Shown piece after piece: positions 19,043 to 28,351 of a stretch of 64,000 bases of DNA. The number at the start of each line of letters is the position of its first letter. The first letter of the stretch is position 1. Both the position numbers and the translations under genes were made by a program. The notes beneath the pieces were generated by a model. That model ran no database searches and was not told the DNA's origin. It was given only the letters and a program-made list of their open reading frames with translations. The stretch lies in contig NZ_JAQWGB010000017.1 in NCBI RefSeq assembly GCF_029238425.1, positions 1-64,000 on the forward strand, in the 5' to 3' direction. This stretch comes from Flavicella sp. Its GTDB lineage: Bacteria > Bacteroidota > Bacteroidia > Flavobacteriales > Flavobacteriaceae.

Positions 19043-19714
19043 TTATGCTAATTCTTGAGATAAAATTTTATTTATTTTTTTTGCTTTTAAAAGAATCATC
19101 ACATGAGATCCTTTTTTTATTCTTACACAATTAGAAATATGTTTTATTGGAAATACGACATCTTTTTCGCCATGAATATGAAGTATATTGTTCAAATGGT
19201 TCTCAGAACTCCAAAAGAGTAAAGATTTGACTGCCCAATATAAATATTTAGGATCTCTATAAGAAAGGTATGCTTTGTAAGAGGTTATGGTTTTATTCAA
19301 ACGTGTTCCTGAAAAATGTAACGTAATTTTTTCTATAAAATTTATTGGAATGAGAGGGATGAGCTTATAAAGGTGAAGTTTTTTTATAAGTTTTAATTTT
19401 TTAGGTAGCTCGCGAATATCTTTGATACTTGAGATCAAGATGATTTTTTCGCAATTTATTTTTTTTCCAATTTCTTGAGCCAAAACACCTCCAAAAGAAA
19501 CACCAATGATGATCGGATTCTCATGAGAAATCTGTTCCATGAAACGGTTTGTATAGGAGTCTAAACTTTCATGCTTAGAAGTGGGAAGTATCCATTCTAA
19601 ATAATGTAATTCAAAACTTTCTTTAGGAAAACTTAATCCTTTAAATATTTTAGAGGTTGCTGCAGTACCTGGAATAAAATAAATATGCCTTTTCATAATT
19701 ATAAGGTACGCCAA
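19043..19714 (-). CDS. Alpha/beta hydrolase
   Basis: 'IIIGVSFGGVLAQEIG' nucleophile elbow (GVSFGG); 'HGEKDVVFP'; start likely at 19696 (MKRHIYFIPGT). Confidence 0.8.
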   Translation of the reverse strand: MAYLIIMKRHIYFIPGTAATSKIFKGLSFPKESFELHYLEWILPTSKHESLDSYTNRFMEQISHENPIIIGVSFGGVLAQEIGKKINCEKIILISSIKDIRELPKKLKLIKKLHLYKLIPLIPINFIEKITLHFSGTRLNKTITSYKAYLSYRDPKYLYWAVKSLLFWSSENHLNNILHIHGEKDVVFPIKHISNCVRIKKGSHVMILLKAKKINKILSQELA

Positions 19715-19722
19715 AAAAATGA

Positions 19723-21039
19723 TTAAAGAAAATCGAAACGTACAAGGCCGTCTTCGTCAATTTTAGTAAGCTTAATATTATGAATTGTATTTATTAAACT
19801 TGGGTTCCATGGGGTTTTGACTTTTACGTAGTTTTCTGTAAACCCATGAATATAACCTTCTTTGTTTTCACTTTCAAATAATACGGTATGTTCTGTCTGC
19901 AACTGACTTTCATAAAATGCACGTCTTTTTTTAACTGACAAACCACGCAACATTTTACTTCGTTTTTTTCTGACATTGGCAGAGACAACACCATCCATTT
20001 CAACGGCTTCTGTATTAGGCCTTTCTGAATAAGTAAAAACATGAAGGTATGATATATCCATCTCATTTAAGTAATTGTAAGTCTCAAGAAACAATTCTTC
20101 AGTTTCTCCCGGAAAACCAACAATTACGTCCACACCAATACAAGCGTTTGGCATTTTAGCTTTTATTTCAGAAACTCTATCTGTGTAAATTTGACGCAAA
20201 TAACGTCGTTTCATTAATTTTAAAAGTGTGTCACTACCACTTTGTAAAGGGATGTGGAAATGAGGGACGAAAGTTTTGCTATTAGCAACAAAATCGATGG
20301 TTTCATTTTTTAGTAAATTAGGTTCAATAGAAGAAATACGCAATCTATGAATCCCTTTTACGTCATCTAAAGCTTGTACTAGTTCGTAAAAAGTATGTTC
20401 GTGCTTTTTGTTTCCAAATTCACCTTTTCCGTAATCGCCAATATTTACTCCAGTAAGAACTATTTCTTTAATGTTTTTTTGTGAGATTTCTTCCGCGTTT
20501 TTTAACACATTTTGCAAAGTATCACTTCTAGAAATTCCTCTGGCTAACGGAATGGTACAATAAGTACATTTGTAATCACATCCATCTTGCACTTTTAAAA
20601 ATGCTCTAGTTCTATCTCCAACAGAGTAAGAACCTACATAAAAATCAGCTTCAGAGATTTCACAGGAATGAACTTCTCCCATGTCATTTTTGGAAAGGTC
20701 ATTTATATAGTCGGTAACTTTAAATTTTTCCGTTGCACCCAAAACCAAATCAACGCCATCAACATTGGCTAATTCTTCAGGTTTAAGTTGTGCATAACAT
20801 CCAACAGCAATTAAAAAAGCATCCTCATTTTTCTTTAAAGCATTTTTAACAATCGATTTAAAGCGTTTGTCAGCATTATCAGTAACCGAACATGTGTTGA
20901 TCACATAGATATCTGCTTTTTCTTCAAAGTCAACTCTTTCGAATCCTTCATCTTGAAAACTTCTAGCAATAGTTGAAGTTTCAGAGAAATTTAATTTACA
21001 TCCTAAAGTGTAAAAAGCTACTTTTTTATCTGTATTCAT
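19723..21039 (-). CDS. mtaB: tRNA (N6-L-threonylcarbamoyladenosine(37)-C2)-methylthiotransferase
   Basis: 'YTLGCKLNFSETSTIAR', 'VQDGCDYKCTYCTIPLARG' radical SAM motif, 'ISSIEPNLL'. Confidence 0.95.
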   Translation of the reverse strand: MNTDKKVAFYTLGCKLNFSETSTIARSFQDEGFERVDFEEKADIYVINTCSVTDNADKRFKSIVKNALKKNEDAFLIAVGCYAQLKPEELANVDGVDLVLGATEKFKVTDYINDLSKNDMGEVHSCEISEADFYVGSYSVGDRTRAFLKVQDGCDYKCTYCTIPLARGISRSDTLQNVLKNAEEISQKNIKEIVLTGVNIGDYGKGEFGNKKHEHTFYELVQALDDVKGIHRLRISSIEPNLLKNETIDFVANSKTFVPHFHIPLQSGSDTLLKLMKRRYLRQIYTDRVSEIKAKMPNACIGVDVIVGFPGETEELFLETYNYLNEMDISYLHVFTYSERPNTEAVEMDGVVSANVRKKRSKMLRGLSVKKRRAFYESQLQTEHTVLFESENKEGYIHGFTENYVKVKTPWNPSLINTIHNIKLTKIDEDGLVRFDFL

Positions 21040-21170
21040 TCTTGTACTTTTGTCGAGTACAAAAGTAAGTCTTTAAACTCAATTTTTTTATACGTTTTTG
21101 ACTGAATTATTAGCATCAAATTAGTTAACTTTTATATTCAGGATGAATGCCCGAATTATTAAAATAATGT

Positions 21171-22805
21171 ATGGATAATCAACGTTTAGACAATTGTAAA
21201 CTTAAAGTTTTATTGGGGTTTCTTATAGTGGGAATATTATTTTCCTGCTCCAAAGGAAATCAATCAGAGAAGACAGATAGAGTGTTCCGTTATAACGAAG
21301 CGGCAAATATTACCACGTTAGATCCAGCTTTTGCGAAAGATTTAAGAACTATTTGGGCAACAAATCAACTCTTCAATAGCTTGGTTCAGTTGAATGATCA
21401 ATTGGAAGTGGAGCCTGATATAGCAAAATCTTGGGAGATATCCAATGAAGGAAAGAATTATGAGTTTACTTTACGTTCCGATGTATTTTTTCATAAGCAT
21501 ATGTTGTTTGGAAAAGATTCTACAAGAAGAGTAACCGCGAAAGATTTTGAATACAGTTTTAAGAGACTCCTAGATCCGAAAGTTGCATCACCTGGTAAAT
21601 GGGTGTTAGAGCATGTGTCTCAATTTGAAGCAGTCAATGATTCTATTTTTAGGATTGAATTAAAACAAGCTTTTCCACCTTTTATTAGTTTGTTAAGTAT
21701 GCGCTATTGTTCTGTGGTACCAAAAGAAGCGATTGCTTGTTTTAAAGATAAATTTAGATCCAATCCTATTGGTACAGGCCCCTTTCATTTTAAACTATGG
21801 GTAGAAAATACTAAGTTGGTCTTTAGAAAAAACGACCTCTATTACGAAAGAGATTCTCTTGGAAAACGATTGCCTTATATGGAAGCTGTAGCAGTAACTT
21901 TTTTGCCGGATAAACAAAGTGAGTTTTTACAATTTGTGCAAGGGAATCTGGACTTTTTAAATAGTATAGATGCCTCTTATAAGGATGAACTTTTAACAAC
22001 CAAAGGAACTTTAACAGAAACTTATAAGAGGAAAATAAATATGGTAAAGGGGCCTTATTTGAATACAGAATATTTAGGGATTTATCTGGATGCTAAAGAA
22101 AACGAAGTGCAGTCGCTAAAGATTAGAAAAGCATTGAACTACGGTTTTGATAGAAAAAAAATGATTCTGTATTTAAGAAATGGTATTGGAACACCTGCTG
22201 TAAATGGTTTTATTCCAAAAGGGTTGCCTTCTTTTAATCATATGAAAGGTTATGATTATCAACCGGAAAAAGCCAAAAATTTAGTTCAGTCTTATATTGA
22301 AGAAACAGGTAATACGGAACCATCTGTGACTATTAGTACTAATAGTCAGTATTTAGATTTGTGTGAATATATCCAGAGAGAAGTGGAAAAAACAGGATTG
22401 AATGTAGAGATTGATGTGATGCCTCCTTCTACTTTACGTCAAACAAAAGTAAATGGTCAATTGAGTATTTTTAGAGGAAGTTGGGTAGCAGATTATCCTG
22501 ATGCGGAAAATTATTTATTTATTTTTCACACCAAAAAGTTTTCACCAAACGGACCAAATTACACGCATTATAGTAATAAAAACTATGACTTGTTATTTGA
22601 AGAATCTATTCGAACTGTTGATAAAAAGAAAAGAGAAGGTCTGTATCAAAAAATGGATAGTCTGTTGATGGAATCAGCACCTTTGGTTCCTTTGTATTAT
22701 GATGAGGTTGTACGATTTACTCAAAATAATGTTGAAGGCTTAGGAATAAATCCAATCAATCACCTGATTTTAAAACATGTAAAAAAAAATAAAAAAATAA
22801 GATAG
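21171..22805 (+). CDS. ABC transporter substrate-binding protein (peptide/OppA-like, SBP_bac_5), lipoprotein
   Basis: Lipobox 'LFSCSKG', 'NEAANITTLDPAFAKDLRTIWATNQLFNSLVQ', 'DFEYSFKRLLDP', 'NPIGTGPFHFKLW'. Confidence 0.92.
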   Translation: MDNQRLDNCKLKVLLGFLIVGILFSCSKGNQSEKTDRVFRYNEAANITTLDPAFAKDLRTIWATNQLFNSLVQLNDQLEVEPDIAKSWEISNEGKNYEFTLRSDVFFHKHMLFGKDSTRRVTAKDFEYSFKRLLDPKVASPGKWVLEHVSQFEAVNDSIFRIELKQAFPPFISLLSMRYCSVVPKEAIACFKDKFRSNPIGTGPFHFKLWVENTKLVFRKNDLYYERDSLGKRLPYMEAVAVTFLPDKQSEFLQFVQGNLDFLNSIDASYKDELLTTKGTLTETYKRKINMVKGPYLNTEYLGIYLDAKENEVQSLKIRKALNYGFDRKKMILYLRNGIGTPAVNGFIPKGLPSFNHMKGYDYQPEKAKNLVQSYIEETGNTEPSVTISTNSQYLDLCEYIQREVEKTGLNVEIDVMPPSTLRQTKVNGQLSIFRGSWVADYPDAENYLFIFHTKKFSPNGPNYTHYSNKNYDLLFEESIRTVDKKKREGLYQKMDSLLMESAPLVPLYYDEVVRFTQNNVEGLGINPINHLILKHVKKNKKIR

Positions 22806-22851
22806 TGAAAGGGTAGGGTATTTAGGCTTTTGAGTGTTTTAATAATACCTA

Positions 22852-23055
22852 CTACAACGGTTTTGGCTATGAAATGTGTGGGATTAGAAAAGTACTAGAT
22901 TTTCGACCTAGCACAAAACATAGCTTTTTTTTGAGTTATAAATTTAGTCTTTTTTTATAAACGAAAGAAAAAAAGGTTTGTGACTTAATAGATAAATCAT
23001 AAACCTTTGAATTAGGACAGATGCCCACATTTTTTATAGCCGTTGTTGCCTAACG
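22852..23055. repeat. Inverted-repeat-bounded intergenic element with internal hairpins
   Basis: Left CTACAACGGttttGGCTATgAAATGTGTGGG; reverse complement of right end CAACAACGGCTATaaaaAATGTGGG; internal stem AAAGGTTTGTGA (22972-22983)/TCATAAACCTTT (22997-23008). Confidence 0.6.
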
Positions 23056-23059
23056 TTTT

Positions 23060-23416
23060 TTAGTAATCTTGAACTAAGACATCCGTTGGAATATGAAGAT
23101 TAGTATTTAATTTTCTAATCATTTCTAATGTCAATTTTCTTTTTTTATTCAAAATCTCACTTACTCTACTTTTAAATCCAACAACTTCGGCTAAATCTTT
23201 TTGTTTCATTCCCATTTGCTCCATTCTGAATTTAATAGCTTCAATCGGATCTGGCAATCCGATAGGAGAAGTTTCGTTTTCATATTTATCAATTAAAATA
23301 GATAATATTTCTAACTCATCTCCTTCTTTAGTTCCTTTTTTTGAATCAAAAATTGCTTCAAGTCTCACAAGTGCTTTTTGATAATCATTTTCGTTTCTAA
23401 TTGGTGATATATTCAT
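23060..23416 (-). CDS. higA: HigA-like antitoxin (HTH/XRE)
   Basis: C-terminal HTH 'GMKQKDLAEVVGFKSRVSEILNKKRKLTLEMIRKLNTNLHIP'; start at MNISPIRNENDY (23416). Confidence 0.88.
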   Translation of the reverse strand: MNISPIRNENDYQKALVRLEAIFDSKKGTKEGDELEILSILIDKYENETSPIGLPDPIEAIKFRMEQMGMKQKDLAEVVGFKSRVSEILNKKRKLTLEMIRKLNTNLHIPTDVLVQDY

Positions 23417-23417
23417 T

Positions 23418-23711
23418 TTAAATTTCGTTTGCGTTAATTTTATCATACTCTGCATGAGTTCCAATAAATCTTATCCAAGAGATTTGATACTCAAAATTAA
23501 ATTTAACAATCAGTCTATAATTATTCCCTTTAATGTTAAAAACAATCCTATTTTCTTTTAAAATACTCGCATTAGGATATTCAGTTTTTAAATCATTAAT
23601 ATTATTCCATTGAGCTTTTTCAGTCTCCCGATACCAAGATTTTAATTGTTGTTCACTATCAGCATGTTTTAGCCAAAAATCTCTTAGTACTCGTTTTGAT
23701 ATTATTCTCAC
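23418..23711 (-). CDS. higB: HigB-like type II toxin
   Basis: 97 aa; 'MRIISKRVLRDFWLKHADSEQQLKSWYRE...WNNINDLKTEYPNASILKENRIVFNIKGNNYRLIVKFNFEYQISWIRFIGTHAEYDKI' HigB family; GTG start; next to HTH antitoxin. Confidence 0.9.
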   Translation of the reverse strand: MRIISKRVLRDFWLKHADSEQQLKSWYRETEKAQWNNINDLKTEYPNASILKENRIVFNIKGNNYRLIVKFNFEYQISWIRFIGTHAEYDKINANEI

Positions 23712-23727
23712 TTTATTATTGTTTATG

Positions 23728-23760
23728 CAAAGATATGAAAATAAGTTACCAATTTGGTAA
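23728..23760 (-). promoter_or_regulatory. Promoter/operator candidate for higBA
   Basis: -7 box TATCTTTG on minus strand (23728-23735) followed upstream by palindrome TTACCAATTTGGTAA (23746-23760). Confidence 0.6.
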
Positions 23761-23815
23761 TTTTCTATAGTTTTTAATGTTTGGCAACATTTTATAACCC
23801 TATAAATTACTACTT

Positions 23816-26023
23816 ATGAGTTTTATTAAGAAAAATATTCTAATTATATTATTGCTATTCGTCGGAGTGTTACAGTCTCAGACCTACATATCTGAAGACT
23901 TTGATACAGATTTAGGCTCTTTTACTACAATGGATGAAGGTTCTGCAACAGGTGATACTTGGAGTTCTGGAAATGTTGAGTCTCAGAATTTAAATGGCAC
24001 CAATGCTGCATTTGTCTCTAATAACTATGTTGAGGAAGAGATTATTATAGAAGGTCCTTTTAGAAGTGTAGCAGCAAAAGTGGCTGCAGAAACTTTTAAA
24101 GAAACGTTGTTAAGTCCTGTTTTTGACGCTAGTGCCGCAACTAAATTGATCTTACAATTTGATGAGGCTTTTAATAGTAGCGACAACAGTAATATAGCTA
24201 TTGTACAAGTCTTTGACGGAACTCAATGGGTTACCGTGCATACTCACTCTGGGAGTGCTTCATTTTCAAATCCTGATTTAGTCGAATTGGATATTTCTAG
24301 CTACAAAAACCCATCAATGCAAGTTCAATTTGTTTTTGATGATTTAGGAGTAGAGGGGAATTATTGGATGATAGATGAATTGTCTGTTACAAATACAAGT
24401 TGTTCAGATCCTAGTAATATAATAGTCTCTGAAATTGAAGATACTTCTGCTACCGTTAATTTTACAGCTGGTTATAGTGAAACCGCATGGGAAATTATTA
24501 TTCAAGAATCGAGTCTTGATGAGCCTGTGATTGCTGGAGAATCTTTATCTCAAAATAGTTATTCAGCTGCAGGGCTGTTAGAAAACACGAGCTATAAAGC
24601 TTACGTGAGAGCAAGTTGTGGCAATAGTGATTATTCTAATTGGGTGGTATCCTCTAAATTTACAACTTCCTATACCTGTCCGAAACCTGATAATATAAAA
24701 AGTTCAAATAGTACACCGACAACCATAGAAATTTCTTGGACGGTAAATGGAGATGAGACAGAATGGGAAATAGAGTATGGACCTCAAGGATTTATAAATG
24801 ATACAGGTGTAGGAACAATTGTTACGGGAATAACAACTAATCCTTATACAGTAACAGGATTGGATTTTGATACAAATTATGATTTTTACGTAAGAGCAGT
24901 TTGTGGGGAGTCTAGTAAAAGTTTATGGGAAGGAGTAACTGAAAGAGAAACTTTAAAGGAATGTGAAGAACCAACTAATTTTAAAGCAACCTCATGGAGC
25001 ACAAGTTCCGTAGATTTAGAATGGTCCCAAGGATATCAAGAGTTGAGTTGGGAATTAGAATATGGTGAAAAGGGGTTTACTCAAGGAAATGGTACTTTTG
25101 TAGAAGTGACTCAGACCACGCATCAAATTACGGGGTTAAGTATAGGAACAAGTTATGACGTTTATGTTCGATCTCAATGTTCTGAGAGTTCAGAAAGTAT
25201 TTGGGTACAGTTGACTTCCTTTTCAACCTTATGTGCCACCGTAAGTGAAATGATACTTGAGGATTTCGAATCATACAACTCAAAATTTATTTTAGAAGAT
25301 GAAGATTGTTTGCTGCAACAGGCAGAAACAACAGCAGTTTGGTATATTGCTTCGGGGTCAACAAGTTCAAATGGCACTGGGCCTGAATCTGGCTCTGGCG
25401 GAGATGGTTATTATGCATTTTTAGAGGCAAATAATAATACAGGGACAGATCATGGATCAACTGCAGATTTGCATTTGAATTTTCCTATTGATTTAAGTGT
25501 CTTTACAACACCAAAAATTGATTTTGATTATCATATGGTGGGGAGTGAAATGGGAACATTACAACTTTATATGATTGATGAAAGTGGTACTTCAATTTTA
25601 TTGAAAGAATTTGTGGACGAACAACAGGATGATACTTCAGATGATTTTTTAACTACAAGTGTAGATTTAGATGCTTACGGTAATCAAACGGTGCGATTTT
25701 TCTTTAGAGCGGTTCGTGGGGCTACTTATGCTGGAGATATGGCTATAGATAATATAAAAGTTTATGATGATACGGCTTTATCCACGGCTGAAGTTTTCAA
25801 GGACGAACTCAAAGTTACTGTCTATCCAAACCCAACGACTGCTCAATTGTTTATTGAAATGGATTCAATAGATATATCTTATCAAATATTGGATATGTCG
25901 GGAATCGCAGTAAAGCAAGGTGTTTTGTCTTCAAGGACTAGTCAATTAAATTTAGAATCTTTAGTGTCTGGTATCTACATTTTAAAAATAGATGAGAAAG
26001 TAATTCGCGTTATCAAAGAATAA
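23816..26023 (+). CDS. Secreted multi-domain protein with fibronectin type III repeats and T9SS sorting domain
   Basis: Signal peptide, repeated FN3-like units (DxNYDFYVRAVCG, TSYDVYVRSQCS), C-terminal 'VTVYPNPTTAQLFIEMD...SGIYILKID'. Confidence 0.88.
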   Translation: MSFIKKNILIILLLFVGVLQSQTYISEDFDTDLGSFTTMDEGSATGDTWSSGNVESQNLNGTNAAFVSNNYVEEEIIIEGPFRSVAAKVAAETFKETLLSPVFDASAATKLILQFDEAFNSSDNSNIAIVQVFDGTQWVTVHTHSGSASFSNPDLVELDISSYKNPSMQVQFVFDDLGVEGNYWMIDELSVTNTSCSDPSNIIVSEIEDTSATVNFTAGYSETAWEIIIQESSLDEPVIAGESLSQNSYSAAGLLENTSYKAYVRASCGNSDYSNWVVSSKFTTSYTCPKPDNIKSSNSTPTTIEISWTVNGDETEWEIEYGPQGFINDTGVGTIVTGITTNPYTVTGLDFDTNYDFYVRAVCGESSKSLWEGVTERETLKECEEPTNFKATSWSTSSVDLEWSQGYQELSWELEYGEKGFTQGNGTFVEVTQTTHQITGLSIGTSYDVYVRSQCSESSESIWVQLTSFSTLCATVSEMILEDFESYNSKFILEDEDCLLQQAETTAVWYIASGSTSSNGTGPESGSGGDGYYAFLEANNNTGTDHGSTADLHLNFPIDLSVFTTPKIDFDYHMVGSEMGTLQLYMIDESGTSILLKEFVDEQQDDTSDDFLTTSVDLDAYGNQTVRFFFRAVRGATYAGDMAIDNIKVYDDTALSTAEVFKDELKVTVYPNPTTAQLFIEMDSIDISYQILDMSGIAVKQGVLSSRTSQLNLESLVSGIYILKIDEKVIRVIKE

Positions 26024-26044
26024 TTATAAAGATTTACTACAATA

Positions 26045-26077
26045 AAAAAGCCTATCAAAATAAATTGATAGGCTTTT
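26045..26077. terminator. Bidirectional terminator
   Basis: AAAAAGCCTATCAA / TTGATAGGCTTTTT between convergent genes. Confidence 0.85.
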
Positions 26078-26097
26078 TAATTTTTTAAAATATGTGT

Positions 26098-26289
26098 TTA
26101 GATAACTTTTACGTTAACTGCATTCATACCTTTTCTACCTTCTTGTAATTCAAATTCTACTTCGTCACCCTCACGGATTTCATCGATTAAACCTGTTACG
26201 TGAACGAAATGTTCATTACTTGATCCTTCCTCCGTAATGAATCCAAAACCTTTAGTTTCATTGAAGAACTTTACTGTACCTTTACTCAT
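26098..26289 (-). CDS. cspA: Cold-shock domain protein
   Basis: 63 aa; 'GTVKFFNETKGFGFITEEG...HFVHVTGL' RNP motifs. Confidence 0.96.
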   Translation of the reverse strand: MSKGTVKFFNETKGFGFITEEGSSNEHFVHVTGLIDEIREGDEVEFELQEGRKGMNAVNVKVI

Positions 26290-26436
26290 TTTTGTAAATT
26301 AATTATAATTAGTTGTAACCAAATTTAGCATTATATTGTTAAAAATGCTAATGATTATTTTATTTTTTAAACAAATGGTAAAAGAATAACGAAATCTTTA
26401 CATTTGAATTAAATGAAAAGTAGATTTTCGACAGTC

Positions 26437-27687
26437 TTATGATTTAGGATTTCTTCGCCTGTTTTTTGGTTTTCCTTTGTTCGCATTTCCCTTTCTTCTG
26501 GCTTGTTGCTTTTGCTTAGAAGGGCCCTTTTTTTCAAAAGATTCCTTGCTGTCATCCACAAAATCATGCCCCTCGATTACCGGAATTTTTTGATTGATTA
26601 GTTTTTCTATATCTCGTAAATACGCTCTTTCTTCAACATCACAAAATGAAATGGCATTACCACTTGCATCAGCTCTACCAGTTCTACCAATTCTATGAAC
26701 ATAAGTTTCCGGTACATTGGGTAAATCAAAATTGATTACCATGGCCAAGTCTGATACATCAATTCCTCTTGCGGCAATGTCAGTTGCAATTAAAATATTT
26801 AACTCCCCATTTTTGAAAGCACCTAAAGCTCTTTGTCTAGCGTTTTGAGATTTGTTACCATGGATGGCTGCGGATTTGATACCCGCCTGCGCAAGTTTTT
26901 TTACCACTTTATCTGCTCCATGTTTGGTTCTAGAAAAAACAATCGTTGTTAGTTTAGAGTTTTGGTTGATGATGTCAATCAACAGGTTTGTTTTATCACT
27001 TTTTTTTACAAAATAGATAGATTGTCCAACCTTTTCTGCAGTTGCTTGTTTCGGTTTGATGGTAACCGTTTGGTGATTGTGAAGGATGGTTTGTGATAAC
27101 TCTTTAATATTCTGCGGCATGGTAGCTGAAAAGAAAAGAGATTGTCTTCTTTCAGGAAGAAGCCTAAGTATTTTTTTGATATCATTGATAAAGCCCATGT
27201 CCAGCATTTGATCTGCCTCATCCAAAACAAAATGTTCTATATATCTTAATGAAAGTAAGTTCTGATTGATTAGGTCTAACAAACGACCAGGAGTGGCAAT
27301 TAAAATATCAACCCCTTGTTTAAGTCTTCCTACTTGACTGGCTTGTTTTACACCACCAAAAATTACCGTGTTTTTTAAATGTGTGTTTTTTGAATACTCC
27401 GCAAAGTTATCAGCAATTTGTATGGCTAATTCCCTTGTAGGAGTCACAATCAAGGCTTTGATACGTTTTGGTCTTTTTTGAGTATTAGAACTATTAAAAA
27501 GTTGTTGAATAATAGGAATAGCGAAGGCTGCTGTTTTTCCAGTACCTGTTTGAGCACACCCTAATAAGTCATTTCCTTTTAATAAAATAGGAATGGCTTG
27601 TTCTTGTATGGGAGTGGGGGTTGTATATCCTTTTGAGTCAAGTGCTTTTTGTATTGGAGCAACGATCTCTAATTCTTTGAATGTCAT
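26437..27687 (-). CDS. DEAD/DEAH box RNA helicase (RhlE-like)
   Basis: 'GCAQTGTGKTAAFAIP', 'DEAD', 'SAT', 'HRIGRTGR', basic C-terminus. Confidence 0.95.
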   Translation of the reverse strand: MTFKELEIVAPIQKALDSKGYTTPTPIQEQAIPILLKGNDLLGCAQTGTGKTAAFAIPIIQQLFNSSNTQKRPKRIKALIVTPTRELAIQIADNFAEYSKNTHLKNTVIFGGVKQASQVGRLKQGVDILIATPGRLLDLINQNLLSLRYIEHFVLDEADQMLDMGFINDIKKILRLLPERRQSLFFSATMPQNIKELSQTILHNHQTVTIKPKQATAEKVGQSIYFVKKSDKTNLLIDIINQNSKLTTIVFSRTKHGADKVVKKLAQAGIKSAAIHGNKSQNARQRALGAFKNGELNILIATDIAARGIDVSDLAMVINFDLPNVPETYVHRIGRTGRADASGNAISFCDVEERAYLRDIEKLINQKIPVIEGHDFVDDSKESFEKKGPSKQKQQARRKGNANKGKPKNRRRNPKS

Positions 27688-27742
27688 AAATAATGTATAA
27701 GGTGCAAAGGTAGGTTATTCCGATGGGATAACCGGTAAACAA

Positions 27743-27771
27743 AATGCCGATACTAATACAGTATCGGCATT
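27743..27771 (-). terminator. Hairpin terminator
   Basis: AATGCCGATAC / GTATCGGCATT between the 27776-28144 gene and the helicase. Confidence 0.6.
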
Positions 27772-27775
27772 TCTT

Positions 27776-28144
27776 CTAGGAGGCAAGTTCTAAATTGTCC
27801 TTGTCTTTTATCTTGAATCCAAAAGTGGCATTGCAAATAATTTCTTTACTTGCGCTATTTTCTTTATGTACCAGTACGGTAAATAAAATTTCCTGCTCGT
27901 TTAACTTTTGAATGGTATGTGTAATTTTCAGTCTATCTTTTAAAAATGCATGTTGTAAAACATTCAATTTAAAAAGATGTTGCTGTATGTTTTTATGCTC
28001 TTCTATGCCTTTTAGAAATAGCTTGGCAGTAGATTCCATTTTATCGTATAAAACAGAAGGCAATAATGCTTTTTTATTGTTTACATCATTTTTTGCGATG
28101 TTGAAACTATAAGTGTTTGTTTGTATTGGGTAATGCGTTTTCAT
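27776..28144 (-). CDS. Hypothetical protein, possibly hotdog-fold thioesterase-like
   Basis: 122 aa; 'LKDRLKITHTIQKLNEQEILFTVLVHKENSASKEIICNATFGFKI' reminiscent of hotdog beta-sheet. Confidence 0.55.
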   Translation of the reverse strand: MKTHYPIQTNTYSFNIAKNDVNNKKALLPSVLYDKMESTAKLFLKGIEEHKNIQQHLFKLNVLQHAFLKDRLKITHTIQKLNEQEILFTVLVHKENSASKEIICNATFGFKIKDKDNLELAS

Positions 28145-28300
28145 AATTTTTAAATCAATGAGTTATATATATGGGGATGTAGCTTTCTGGGATTCTTCTA
28201 TTTTGAAAGGATAAGACCGTTGAAATGTTTTTTAAGGCTTTCATAATTGTGTGCATCGTTGTTTTCATAATTGTTATTTTAAATTAATAGTAAAAAAAAA

Positions 28301-28328
28301 AAGGTGCTTTTCTTTTGAAAAGCACCTT
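28301..28328 (-). terminator. Strong minus-strand terminator downstream of a 49-aa sORF
   Basis: 12-bp perfect stem AAGGTGCTTTTC / GAAAAGCACCTT, loop TTTT, followed on the minus strand by a poly-T tract. Confidence 0.9.
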
Positions 28329-28351
28329 TGATATAGTTGAATGATATTTTT

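Noticed and set aside
22852-23055. Canonical integron attC site
   Set aside because: GCCTAAC matches the RYYYAAC core at one end but the matching GTTRRRY partner is not in the required orientation, and no integron integrase is visible; kept only as a generic structured element.
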